Below are positions 1-8,227 of a stretch of 64,000 nucleotides of DNA, piece after piece. The translations under genes were made by a program, and so were the position numbers. Every line of letters begins with the position of its first letter. Within the stretch, counting starts at the first letter, position 1. Under the pieces are notes generated by a model. That model searched no databases, had not been told where the DNA came from, and was given only the letters and a program-made list of their open reading frames with translations. This DNA is from PALSA-1353 sp050012375 (lineage in GTDB: Bacteria; Planctomycetota; Phycisphaerae; Tepidisphaerales; Tepidisphaeraceae): contig JBEKHH010000019.1 in NCBI GenBank assembly GCA_050012375.1, positions 1-64,000 on the forward strand. Direction: 5' to 3'.

Positions 1-110
1 TGATGTCGTTGAACAACACCATTCTCGCAGAAGGCCATGGCTGGCGCGAGCGATCACAAGGCGCGCAGTGGCGCGGACTTATGAACTAACTTCGTGGCAT
101 TACAGGATGA

Positions 111-431
111 CCCGTTTTCTCCCGCACACTGCCGCAACCCCAGTGGGCCAACACAACATTGGTAAGAAACGATGCGGTAGCCGAAGTGCCGAAGCTGAAG
201 CGCGCAGGCGACAGAAACTCCTACGTCTTTGGCAGCGACAACCTCTCGGAGACCTTAATGGCTGAGGGTCTCTTCGACGAGTATCGGCTCCTGGTCACCC
301 CGGTCATCCTGGGCAGTGGACAATCGCTGTTCGGCCGCGGCTTGCCTCGACAGAAGCTGAAACTGCTCGACGTGCGCCAATTGGCATCCGGCGGGGTTAT
401 CCTGCGATACGAGCCTGTTCGCGACCGCTGA
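111..431 (+). pseudogene. 5'-truncated dihydrofolate reductase / RibD C-terminal domain protein
   Basis: The reading frame ending in a stop at 429-431 encodes the C-terminal half of the DHFR/RibD C-terminal fold: VFSRTL, WANTTLV, a VFGSDNLSETL stretch (NADPH-binding region of these proteins), then DEYRLLVTPVILGSG and LFG. Homologous-looking sequence begins at about 111 right after an in-frame stop at 108-110, and a second in-frame stop lies at 87-89, so no full-length start exists. An ATG-less internal start (GTG at 159) would give only 90 residues without the N-terminal half of the fold. I read it as a decayed pyrimidine-reductase-like gene. Confidence 0.6.
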
Positions 432-548
432 ATCGTCGCATCAATCTCATGTCTTCCGGCAAATGCCCGGTGCGCAACGCCACGCCGTTTCGCGCCCGGC
501 GTGGGAACAATCGCTGCAGGAGGGAACTCTTCGATGAATTCGAAGCGT

Positions 549-655
549 TCAAATCGGGGTGATAGAACGCCCATAGGAACTTTTCGCTTGGCGGATTCGT
601 CGATTGGAGGTTGAAATATCCTTACAAATCAGGGATGTCCCCAATCCCGTCCCAG
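549..655. repeat. Diverged direct repeat, upstream copy
   Basis: About 105 bp shared, with drift, with 1760-1880. Common blocks include cggggtga, gaacgcc, gaactttt, tcgattgg, atatccttacaaat and gatgtcccc. The two copies bracket the outer-membrane barrel gene. The rest of 432-715 shows no convincing gene. Confidence 0.6.
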
Positions 656-715
656 TTTCCGGAATCCCGTCCAGACACGGCCCGCGGGATTTTTGCCCTA
701 TGCAGCGTTGGCTGA

Positions 716-1663
716 ATGTGCGAGATTCGCACCACCATGCTCATTCTTCACCGCCGCTGCCTTTTGGGAATGCTCGTTCTCACCTCGAGCATTTATTGCC
801 GTTCCGCTTTGGCCCAGGAGAACGCCGGGGCCACAACCGCGTTGAGCGCACCCGCCGAGAATCCAATTATCGTGAGCGTGACACCCGATTATTCCTTCGT
901 CGACCGGAGCAATTTCGCCGATGGCCCCGCCAAGGGAAGTTCCGGCGCACAGACCATCAACCTGGAAATTGAAACGGAAATCCCAATCAACGACCGATGG
1001 TCCGTTCCCATGGACTTTCAGTCGGCTAATATTTTCTTCGGTTCGGTTGCCGGCATCGCGATACCGGAAAACATCGACACGGTGCATCTTACCGCGGGCC
1101 TGGCATACCAATTCGACAGTCAGTGGAGCCTGGCCCTCACGGCCGGCCCGGCGATCTATCGATTCGATGATCTCAGCATCGAAGACCTCGGAATCGCCGG
1201 CGAACTGCGCCTCACCTATCAGGCCAATCCCAAGCTCGAATTCTACCTTGGCGCCGATTATGAAATGGACGGCAAATATCCGGTGCTTCCGGTGGCTGGC
1301 ATGAAATGGAACGTGAACGATCACATTCTCCTCGATCTCAGGACCACCCGGCTCGAAGCGGATTACCTTGTTGACGACAAGCTCGGTTTCTTCATCGATG
1401 AGAATACCGACTACGAAGTCTTCCGCGCCAACACCCATCTCGGAAACCAGCTCGGCGTGCCAAGTTTTAACAATGGCCTCGGCACCTACGAGGATTTTCA
1501 CGGCGGCGGCGGCTTGCGCTATCAATTCAATCCCGGTCTTTCCCTCAGCGCCGAAGCCGGCTGCTCCTTTGGCCGAAACATCGAGTACGACCGCATCGAT
1601 CATCACAGCATCTACTTTGATGCCAGCCCGTATGTGCAGTTGATCGCCAAGTGGTACTTCTGA
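716..1663 (+). CDS. Outer-membrane beta-barrel protein (DUF6268-like)
   Basis: 315 residues. An N-terminal signal peptide is visible (RRCLLGMLVLTSSIYCRSALAQ, cleavage after ALAQ). The mature part is built of alternating hydrophobic/polar strands (LTAGLAYQF, WSLALTAGPAIY, GELRLTYQANPKLEFYLGADY, GGGLRYQFNPGLSLSAEAGC) and ends in YVQLIAKWYF, i.e. with a C-terminal Phe preceded by aromatics, the usual BAM recognition signature. It should sit in the outer membrane; no substrate can be inferred. The start could be 716 or the ATG at 737; the latter gives a more normal signal peptide length. It is flanked by the diverged repeat pair 549-655 / 1760-1880, and a protease remnant follows its stop directly. 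Confidence 0.75.
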   Translation: MCEIRTTMLILHRRCLLGMLVLTSSIYCRSALAQENAGATTALSAPAENPIIVSVTPDYSFVDRSNFADGPAKGSSGAQTINLEIETEIPINDRWSVPMDFQSANIFFGSVAGIAIPENIDTVHLTAGLAYQFDSQWSLALTAGPAIYRFDDLSIEDLGIAGELRLTYQANPKLEFYLGADYEMDGKYPVLPVAGMKWNVNDHILLDLRTTRLEADYLVDDKLGFFIDENTDYEVFRANTHLGNQLGVPSFNNGLGTYEDFHGGGGLRYQFNPGLSLSAEAGCSFGRNIEYDRIDHHSIYFDASPYVQLIAKWYF

Positions 1664-1762
1664 CTCCACATTCTGGGCGTCACCGCGCTGGAATCGGTCG
1701 GCATCGAAGTCGATCCGCAAAACCAGCGCCTCAAACGGCTGCCGGCCGTGCGGTTGAAATGA
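1664..1762 (+). pseudogene. 3' remnant of a clan AA (retropepsin-like) aspartic protease
   Basis: Immediately after the barrel gene's stop, the same frame reads HILGVTALESVGIEVDPQ and then NQRLKRLPAVRLK before TGA at 1760-1762. This is the typical C-terminal tail of small bacterial clan AA aspartic proteases (LLGxTALExxGxxVDPxNxRL). The catalytic DTG part is absent, so only the last 32 codons remain. Confidence 0.55.
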
Positions 1763-1880
1763 TCATTCGGGGTGACGGAACGCCAATAGAACTTTTTGTC
1801 GGGGGATTGGTCGATTCGGGGTCGAATTATCCTTACAAATTATGAATGTCCCCTATCCTGAATGTCCCCTATCCCCCGCG
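1760..1880. repeat. Diverged direct repeat, downstream copy
   Basis: Second copy of the repeat at 549-655. It begins at the stop codon of the protease remnant and ends in a tandem of gaatgtcccctatcc. Its complement (ggggacattcataattt) resembles sequences often found beside REP-associated tyrosine transposases, but no such transposase is present in this window. Confidence 0.55.
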
Positions 1881-1958
1881 GTAAAAGTCAAAACGAATCG
1901 CGCCCTCTTTATTTCATTTTATTTCATTTCTCGTTCGAAGTAATTAATTGCGACGGAC

Positions 1959-2384
1959 TCACGAATCCTCGGATTCTGACTTTGCTAGCTCTTTTGCTTC
2001 ATCTATGAATGCATGCAAATCTTCATCTAGCTTAATATTTTTCGGAAGTCTGTAATCCCGCCAAACGTTTTCACCTGTCGCCCGACTGGCCTTATTTAGG
2101 TTGTGCAGAGTGGGCCATGTATTTTTTTTGAATTCCTGATCAAGCTGCGTTAATTCTTCTGTTACCCTTGACCGCTCGACTTCAGAAAGCAAGGGGATTA
2201 ACTCGTCGAGCATGGATCGGCGATTCAAATTATACCAGAAGTCATGTATTATCCAGTTGCTTTCCTTTTGCGATAGCATTCTGACGGTAGCCCTCCAACC
2301 TTTCAAAAATCCTTCAACGCCGGCTTCCGCTGCTTTTCTTTTGAAGCCCCGCGATAAAAGAAAGCTTACGATTTTGTCAGTCAC
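1959..2384 (-). CDS. Hypothetical protein, AT-rich gene
   Basis: 141 residues with no recognised domain. It is predicted mostly helical and charged (RGFKRKAAEAGVEGFL, VERSRVTEELTQLDQEFKK) with an acidic tail (ELAKSESEDS). Local base composition is clearly more AT-rich than the surrounding genes, and the codons follow (many AAA, AAT, TTT), suggesting recent acquisition. A short open frame on the same strand (2381-2470, ending FDENFPGKPGRS) overlaps its ATG by four bases and may be the tail of a lost upstream partner gene. Function unknown. Confidence 0.5.
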   Translation of the reverse strand: MTDKIVSFLLSRGFKRKAAEAGVEGFLKGWRATVRMLSQKESNWIIHDFWYNLNRRSMLDELIPLLSEVERSRVTEELTQLDQEFKKNTWPTLHNLNKASRATGENVWRDYRLPKNIKLDEDLHAFIDEAKELAKSESEDS

Positions 2385-2619
2385 GATCTGCCTGGTTTTC
2401 CTGGAAAATTCTCGTCAAAATATTTTCCATCTGGAAAGGAACTAAAGAGGACGCGATTCGTTTCTATCATTTCGATTCCTTGGCCGGGCACGCGGGCCGA
2501 GCCTATGGTCCAGGCCCAACGTTCTGGCCATCCGTTGCACCCAGGGACCGCTTCCCGCCGGAGTGTAGCACTCAATTGCGGTCCGCCCAAATCGCATTGG
2601 CATCAATACCGGAGAAGAA

Positions 2620-2687
2620 TCTCACGCGAAGACGCGGGGAAAAACCCGGCGCCTTTTTCTCCGCGTGCTCCGCGTCTCCGCGTGAGA
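2620..2687. repeat. Inverted repeat of the cgcgaagacgcg family
   Basis: Left arm ctcacgcgaagacgcgg and right arm ccgcgtctccgcgtgag are near-perfect complements about 30 nt apart. Relatives occur at 31998-32106 and 61104-61141. Confidence 0.5.
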
Positions 2688-3073
2688 TTTGACTTCAATC
2701 GGCCCCCGAGTCACAAGAATAACTTGAACCCCGGGAAAATGACCCTTAGCGCCATCCCACTCAATGATCCCGGCTTGCTCCAAAAAAAATCGAATTTTCC
2801 CACTTGAAATAGAATCGCTGTTAGGGTAATGTTCGCACCCGCGTCGGGTTCGCACTCTCGTTCAACCCAAGGAGAGACTCCCTATGTCCGCCGACTCCCG
2901 CTTCTGCTTGCCATGGACAAATGACAAAGGACCAATGACAAATCACATTCCCTCGCGAAGCGCCCCCCCTCCCCCCCTAAATGGGATATTCTGAGATAGA
3001 CTGTGACATTTACCCGGCTTCGTCTTTCGACTGCTCACCTGTCAGCTGTTCTACTCTCTCGCGAAGCGCGCCC

Positions 3074-3092
3074 TATAATGCCGCCGAAGGAG
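3074..3092 (+). promoter_or_regulatory. Probable moaA -10 box and ribosome binding site
   Basis: A perfect TATAAT at 3074-3079 is followed by a gaaggag Shine-Dalgarno at 3086-3092. No good -35 hexamer lies 16-18 bp upstream. The SD decides the start: TTG at 3100 is 7 nt away, whereas TTG at 3094 is only 1 nt away. Confidence 0.4.
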
Positions 3093-3099
3093 TTTGGCG

Positions 3100-4194
3100 T
3101 TGCTTTTGCCAATTATTGACATTTCGCGACCGCGATTCAGCGAGATCGCCACCGGGCCGGCCAGCATTTCTTCCGTCCGCGTCCTTCGCATCAGCATCAC
3201 CGATCGGTGCAATTATCGCTGCGTGTATTGCATGCCCGCGGACGGCGTGCCCTGGCTGCCCAAGAGCGAAATACTCACCTTTGAAGAAATCGCCCAGGTC
3301 GTGCGGGCCGCGACGCAAATCCACGGCATCGGCCGATTCAAACTGACCGGCGGCGAGCCGACCGTCCGCAATGGGCTGGTCGATCTGGTGGCCATGCTCA
3401 AGCGCATCGACGGCGTGGAGGACCTTTCCCTCACGACCAACGGACAGCGACTGGCGGAGCTGGCTCGGCCGCTCCGCGACGCCGGCCTCGATCGCCTCAC
3501 GGTGAGCATCGACAGCCTTAATCCCGACAAGTTCCGCCGGATCACCCGGACCGGCGATCTGGCGGCGGTGCTCACCGGCCTGGATCGGGCGGAGGAGGCG
3601 GGATTCAGTTCCATCAAGATCAATTGCGTCACCATGCGCGGCGTCAACGACGACGAACTGGTTGATTTCGCCCGTCTGACGCTACGGCGGAAAGTCACCG
3701 TGCGCTTCATCGAATATATGCCGCTGGGCGATGCCGCTCTGTTGGACCAGGCGGATGACGATCCCCGTCCGGGCCCATCGGCAGGCTGCGACGGCCAAAA
3801 CCGCGGCGATGATGTGCTCCTCCCGGAATGGAAGGCGCGTGAAATCATTGAGCGCGAGCTTGGCCCCCTGCTGCCGGTGGATCGCCAATCAGAAGCGGGC
3901 GTCGGTCCCGCGAGCGTCTGGCGGCTCGCCCCGGGGCGGCCGCTCGGCCGCATCGGTTTCATCAGCGCCATGTCCGCTCCATTTTGCGCCACCTGCAATC
4001 GCCTGCGCCTCACGGCGGACGGACTGCTGCGATCCTGTCTTTTCGACGGCGGCGAAATCGATGTCAAAACCGTCCTGCGCAGCGATAATGGCCGCCTGGA
4101 CGCCCTCGCCCACGCCATGGCCGAATGCGTTCGGCTCAAGCCCGGAGTGCATTCGGCCCACGGCGGAAAGCAGATGAGCAGGATTGGTGGATAG
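3100..4194 (+). CDS. moaA: GTP 3',8-cyclase MoaA (molybdenum cofactor synthesis)
   Basis: Radical SAM enzyme that rearranges GTP to 3',8-cyclo-7,8-dihydro-GTP, the first step of molybdopterin synthesis in the cytoplasm. Visible are the SAM 4Fe-4S motif CNYRCVYC near residue 37, the KLTGGEPT SAM-binding stretch, the second cluster CATCNRLRLTADG followed by the third Cys in LRSC, and the C-terminal GG (MSRIGG) needed for activity in MoaA. A family-atypical insertion of about 25 residues rich in D, P and G (around 219-243) separates the barrel from the second cluster. The start is a TTG; 3100 is preferred from SD spacing. No other moa genes are adjacent, so the gene is isolated here. Confidence 0.93.
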   Translation: MLLPIIDISRPRFSEIATGPASISSVRVLRISITDRCNYRCVYCMPADGVPWLPKSEILTFEEIAQVVRAATQIHGIGRFKLTGGEPTVRNGLVDLVAMLKRIDGVEDLSLTTNGQRLAELARPLRDAGLDRLTVSIDSLNPDKFRRITRTGDLAAVLTGLDRAEEAGFSSIKINCVTMRGVNDDELVDFARLTLRRKVTVRFIEYMPLGDAALLDQADDDPRPGPSAGCDGQNRGDDVLLPEWKAREIIERELGPLLPVDRQSEAGVGPASVWRLAPGRPLGRIGFISAMSAPFCATCNRLRLTADGLLRSCLFDGGEIDVKTVLRSDNGRLDALAHAMAECVRLKPGVHSAHGGKQMSRIGG

Positions 4195-4199
4195 GAAGT

Positions 4200-4281
4200 C
4201 ACTTGTCATTCGTCATTTGTCATTCGTCATTGGCAAGATTCCCCCGGCAAGTGACAAATGACCAATGACAAATGACAATCC
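4200..4281. repeat. gtcattt/aaatgac repeat forming an imperfect hairpin
   Basis: Several overlapping gtcattcgtcatttgtcatt words on the left are complementary to gacaaatgaccaatgac words on the right, around a short GC-rich loop (aagattcccccggcaag). A single-arm version lies upstream of moaA at 2914-2946, so moaA is bracketed by the same simple repeat. Confidence 0.55.
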
Positions 4282-4287
4282 TTCTCA

Positions 4288-5220
4288 ATGGCCAACAAGC
4301 CGCGACACGATCTTTTCGATCGCCTGATGTACCTGGGGCTTCGCATCATCTCGATGGCGATGCACTGGTTTCCGGTTGACGTGAACCTGAGGACCGCCCG
4401 GCTGATCGGCACGGTCTGGTATCGTCTCGATCGCCCACACCGGGCTCGCGCCATGGCCAACATCCATCGCAGCTTCCCCCAGTTCACCGAAGCGCAGTGC
4501 GATCGCACCGCGGAAAAAGGCCTCCAGAACATGTTCATGCTCGGCGTCGAGGTTTTGCATACGACCCGCCTCGTCCGCATCGACACCTGGCGAAAATATG
4601 TCGATCTCGGCAACTTCAGAGAGTCGCTGAAGCTGCTCATGACCCGCAACCAGGGCGCCATCATGCTCACCGGCCACTACGGCAATTGGGAAATCCTCGG
4701 CTACGTTCTGGCAACACTGGGATTTGAAAGCACGGCCGTCGCCCGGCCGCTGGATAACCCCTACATCAACGAATGGATGTTCGGCGTGCGCGAGCGGCAG
4801 GGGCAGAAAGTCGTCGGCAAAAAGGGGATGACGGCGGAAATCTCCCAGTTGCTCGCCGACGGCGGGGTCATTGGATTCGTCGCCGACCAGAACGCCGGCA
4901 GCAAGGGAGTCTTCGTCGATTTCTTCGGACGAAAAGCCAGCACCTATAAATCCATCGGACTGCTGGCGATGCAGTATGACGTGCCGGTGGTCATCGGATA
5001 TGCGCGGCGGATCGACGGCAAGTTCCGGTTCGCACTGGGGACGCAGGACATCATCTGGCCGAAGGACTGGAAGGACAAGGCCGATCCCCTGCGCTATATC
5101 ACGCAGCGTTATACCAAGGCGATTGAACAGTTCATTTCCGACGATCCGAGCCAATACTTGTGGGCTCACCGTCGATGGAAGACCCGGCCCAAGGGCGAGC
5201 AGCCGCTGAGGTACGATTGA
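4288..5220 (+). CDS. Lysophospholipid/lauroyl acyltransferase of the LpxL (HtrB) family
   Basis: 310 residues, the family's usual length. The catalytic HX4E motif is HYGNWE at residues 130-135. The later family marks FVADQNAG, FFGRKAS and the C-terminal WAHRRWKTRP are all present, and there is an N-terminal hydrophobic segment. LpxL-family enzymes transfer an acyl chain to the lipid A precursor at the inner face of the cytoplasmic membrane; with lpxD and bamA in the same window this supports an LPS-bearing outer membrane. Whether it is the lauroyl or another late acyltransferase cannot be told. The HlyD gene begins 6 nt after its stop, so it probably heads the exporter operon. Confidence 0.85.
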   Translation: MANKPRHDLFDRLMYLGLRIISMAMHWFPVDVNLRTARLIGTVWYRLDRPHRARAMANIHRSFPQFTEAQCDRTAEKGLQNMFMLGVEVLHTTRLVRIDTWRKYVDLGNFRESLKLLMTRNQGAIMLTGHYGNWEILGYVLATLGFESTAVARPLDNPYINEWMFGVRERQGQKVVGKKGMTAEISQLLADGGVIGFVADQNAGSKGVFVDFFGRKASTYKSIGLLAMQYDVPVVIGYARRIDGKFRFALGTQDIIWPKDWKDKADPLRYITQRYTKAIEQFISDDPSQYLWAHRRWKTRPKGEQPLRYD

Positions 5221-5226
5221 GCGTTC

Positions 5227-6090
5227 ATGATGAAGCGTACGATTCCCATTTTGATTTTAGTTCTGGCGGTCATCGCCGGCGGCATTTATTACGGCATCGC
5301 GCGGCAGTCCGGCGACATCGTTTTGACCGGCATTGTGACGACGGATGAAGTGATCGTCGGCCCGGAAATTCAAGGCCGGTTGCAGCAACTGCTCGTCAAG
5401 GAAGGCGACGCGGTTACCAAGGGTGAATTGCTCGGCCTCATTCAACCGCAGGAACAACTGGCCGACGTGGCCTATTACGCAAGCAACGATCAACAGTTTG
5501 CCGCTCAAGTCACGCAGGCGGAAGCCGATTTGGAATACGCCGGCCTGACTTACCAACGCGACGAGCCCTTATACAAACAACATGCCGTTTCGGCGCAGGA
5601 ATATGACCAGGCGAGAACCGCCTACGATTCCGCCAAAGCGCGCGTCGAATCACTGAAGAAACAAACCGAAGGCGCCGCGGCGCAAAGGGAAAAGGCGATG
5701 GTGCAACTGGGTTACACCCGGATTTTCGCGCCGCTCGACGGCATCGTGGATACGCGCGCCGCTTTGCAGGGCGAAGTCGTGAATCCCGGCCAAGCGATCG
5801 TCACGCTCATCAACCTGGATGATCTGTGGGTGCGCGCCGATGTCGAGGAGACTTACATTGACCGCATCCGTCTCGGCGACAAATTGCGGGTAAAGTTACC
5901 GTCCGGGGCGGTGCGGGAAGGCGTCGTATTTTATCGGAGCGTTGACGCGGATTACGCCACGCAGCGCGATGTGAGCCGCACCAAACGCGACATAAGGACG
6001 TTTGAAATCCGCTTGCGATGTGATAATCGGGACCGCCGCCTCGCGGTCGGGATGACGGCTTACGTGACGTTGCCGCTTGAAAATCCGTGA
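5227..6090 (+). CDS. HlyD-family periplasmic adaptor of an ABC exporter
   Basis: 287 residues. A single N-terminal membrane anchor (IPILILVLAVIAGGIYYGI) is followed by a biotinyl/lipoyl-like half (VGPEIQGRLQQLLVKEGDAV), a helical hairpin (residues about 95-155, QAEADLEYAGLTYQRDEPLY), the returning lipoyl half (IFAPLDGIVDTRAALQGEVV) and a beta-barrel domain (LWVRADVEETYIDRIRLGD). It should bridge the inner-membrane transporter encoded by the next two genes to an outer-membrane channel. Architecture matches YbhG/EmrA-type adaptors. ATG at 5227 and 5230 are both usable. Confidence 0.88.
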   Translation: MMKRTIPILILVLAVIAGGIYYGIARQSGDIVLTGIVTTDEVIVGPEIQGRLQQLLVKEGDAVTKGELLGLIQPQEQLADVAYYASNDQQFAAQVTQAEADLEYAGLTYQRDEPLYKQHAVSAQEYDQARTAYDSAKARVESLKKQTEGAAAQREKAMVQLGYTRIFAPLDGIVDTRAALQGEVVNPGQAIVTLINLDDLWVRADVEETYIDRIRLGDKLRVKLPSGAVREGVVFYRSVDADYATQRDVSRTKRDIRTFEIRLRCDNRDRRLAVGMTAYVTLPLENP

Positions 6091-6093
6091 TTC

Positions 6094-7083
6094 ATGCTGG
6101 ACATCGAAGTTGAAAACCTGACCAAACGTTTCGGCGATTTTACGGCCGTGGACGCGCTGACTTTTTCCGTCGAGCACGGCGAGGTATTCGGCTTGCTGGG
6201 GCCGAACGGCGCCGGCAAATCCACGCTCATTCGCATGTTGACGACGCTGGTGCCGCCGACCTCCGGCACGGGGCGCGTCAACGGCTTCGACATCGTCCGC
6301 GCGGCCAACGCCGTGCGCCGGTCCATCGGCGTCATTCCCCAGGCGATGACCTCCGACCTTGACTTGAGCGCGGAAGAGAACATGAGCATTTTCGCCAAGC
6401 TCTATGGCATACCGCGTGAAAGGCGACTGCGGATGATCAAACAACTGCTCGAGGATGTCGATCTCGACAAATGGGCGGATAAGCCAGTGAAAATGTTTTC
6501 CGGCGGCATGCGGCGCCGGCTGGAAATCGCGCGAGGGCTCGTGCACGAACCGAAGCTGTTTTTTCTCGACGAACCCACGACCGGCCTGGACCCCGTTTCG
6601 CGCGTCGCCGTCTGGGAAATGCTCACGCGGCTGAAACAGGAACGCGACCTGACCATCCTGGTCACCACTCACTACATGGACGAGGCCGACAAGCTCTGCG
6701 ACCGCGTCGCCATCGTGGATCACGGAAAACTCGTCGCGCTGGACTCGCCGCTGAAATTGAAGGCTTCCATCCCCGGCAAAAACATCCTGGAAGTGAGCTT
6801 TTCAGGCGCTCCACAGAATTGGATGGAGACGTTGCAGTCCCTGCCCGACGTGGCCGAGGTCAAGGCGGATGAGCATGTTTTCCGAATCTCATCGGACAAC
6901 GGCCCGCGCACGACGGTGGCACTGATGGAAGCCGCGCGCAACGCCAACGCGACGATGAATTCGCTCTCCGTGCAGAGCACGACCCTCGACGACGTTTTCG
7001 TGCACTATACCGGCCACCAATTGCGCGACACGCTGCAAGCTCCAACGGGAATAAACAGCCCCTTCCTGCTCCAGCGAAAATAG
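6094..7083 (+). CDS. ABC transporter ATP-binding protein (DrrA/YbhF type)
   Basis: 329 residues. Walker A is GPNGAGKST (36-44), the signature is FSGGMRRRLEIARG (135-148), Walker B is LFFLDEPTTGLDP, and the H-loop is TTHYMDEADKLCD. The extra C-terminal domain after about residue 215 is typical of the drug/antibiotic-export (DrrA-like) class. The start lies 3 nt after the adaptor stop, and the permease starts 11 nt after its own stop, so one transcript probably encodes adaptor, ATPase and permease. Confidence 0.92.
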   Translation: MLDIEVENLTKRFGDFTAVDALTFSVEHGEVFGLLGPNGAGKSTLIRMLTTLVPPTSGTGRVNGFDIVRAANAVRRSIGVIPQAMTSDLDLSAEENMSIFAKLYGIPRERRLRMIKQLLEDVDLDKWADKPVKMFSGGMRRRLEIARGLVHEPKLFFLDEPTTGLDPVSRVAVWEMLTRLKQERDLTILVTTHYMDEADKLCDRVAIVDHGKLVALDSPLKLKASIPGKNILEVSFSGAPQNWMETLQSLPDVAEVKADEHVFRISSDNGPRTTVALMEAARNANATMNSLSVQSTTLDDVFVHYTGHQLRDTLQAPTGINSPFLLQRK

Positions 7084-7094
7084 AAAGGGAAGAT

Positions 7095-8207
7095 ATGCAC
7101 CGGGTCTGGGCCATCATTGAACGCGATTTGCGGCGGTTTCGCCGCAGCCCGGTTTTGATGATCGTTTCCATGATCATGCCGCTGGTGCAACTGGTCGTGC
7201 TCGGCTATGCGTTCGGTGGAATAATCAAACATCTTCGGGTGGGGGTCGTGGACGAAGACCACGGCGTGCAGGCAATCAAATTGAGGGAAATGTGCCAGGC
7301 CGTCGCCGCCAACGCCTCCACGTTCGAGACGATTTCCTACAGCGACAAGGCGGCGGTGCTGCGCGATTTGCGCAACGGGAAACTCAACGGGGTGCTGAAC
7401 ATTCCGCCGCAATTCTCGCGCAAAGTCCTGGCCGGGGCGAATCCGCGCATTGCGCTGGTGGAGGACAATACGGATCAATTCTCCGCCTCCGCGCTCCAAG
7501 GCAGTCTCGACGTCATGCTCGCGGCTTACAACGGGCCATCCGTTCAGCCGCGCATGACGGCCGACGTGAACCTGTCCGTCGTCGAGATCTATCCCTACGT
7601 GCCCTACATCCAGTTCCTGCTGCCCGGCACGATCACGCTGTCGATATTCGTTTCGGCCATGATTGGCGGCGGCATCATTTTCATAGACGACAAGGCGCGC
7701 GGCCTGCACGAAGGCTATCTCGTCACGCCTATCAGCAAATTCGAATTGATTTTGGGATTCACTCTCGCGGGCGCGGCCAAGGCCATCATCGCCGGAGTGG
7801 TTTTAATCACCGTTGGATCGCTGATAGCGGGAATTCCCGATCCGTTGAATCCCCTGCGAATGGCGAGGATGTTGCTCTTGGTGGTGGCGACCTCGGTGGC
7901 ATTGATCAGCATGATGTTTTTAATCATGGTGCGCGTGAGCGACCCGCTGGTGCCGCGCGCTATTTTTGGAATGTTGAACACCGTGTTGTATTTTCCCAGC
8001 GGCGCGGTCTATCCCACGGAATCGTTTCCGGCCTGGATGAGAGCCATCACGGTGGTTGACCCATTCACTTATGCCGTGCATGGGTTCAAGGAACTCGTTT
8101 TGAAGAACACGGGCCTCATGGCCATCAGATTCGACCTTGCTTTCCTTGTCGGTTTTAGCGTGCTGACCCTGGGCGCAGCCACATTGCTCTTTCGCCGGAC
8201 GCTGTAA
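7095..8207 (+). CDS. ABC-2 type transporter permease (YbhS/YhhJ-like)
   Basis: 370 residues. One N-terminal membrane helix (VLMIVSMIMPLVQLVVLGYAF) is followed by a large periplasmic domain (about 45-170) and five more helices including FLLPGTITLSIFVSAMIGGG and FGMLNTVLYFPSGAVYP. The conserved ABC-2 membrane motif ending in DPFTYAVHGFKELVLKN is present. A good Shine-Dalgarno (aaagggaag) precedes the ATG. It is the membrane partner of the ATPase just upstream; the substrate is unknown, most likely a hydrophobic compound or lipid. Confidence 0.9.
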   Translation: MHRVWAIIERDLRRFRRSPVLMIVSMIMPLVQLVVLGYAFGGIIKHLRVGVVDEDHGVQAIKLREMCQAVAANASTFETISYSDKAAVLRDLRNGKLNGVLNIPPQFSRKVLAGANPRIALVEDNTDQFSASALQGSLDVMLAAYNGPSVQPRMTADVNLSVVEIYPYVPYIQFLLPGTITLSIFVSAMIGGGIIFIDDKARGLHEGYLVTPISKFELILGFTLAGAAKAIIAGVVLITVGSLIAGIPDPLNPLRMARMLLLVVATSVALISMMFLIMVRVSDPLVPRAIFGMLNTVLYFPSGAVYPTESFPAWMRAITVVDPFTYAVHGFKELVLKNTGLMAIRFDLAFLVGFSVLTLGAATLLFRRTL

Positions 8208-8227
8208 TGCCGCGTGAAGATGGCCTT

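Larger units (their letters stand above)
2385..3099. other. Intergenic stretch without a supported gene
   Basis: Short frames here are unsupported. It holds an inverted repeat of ctcacgcgaagacgcgg with its complement (2620-2687), a run of overlapping gacaaatgac words (2914-2946) that recurs at 4200-4281 on the other side of moaA, and the moaA promoter region. Confidence 0.5.
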
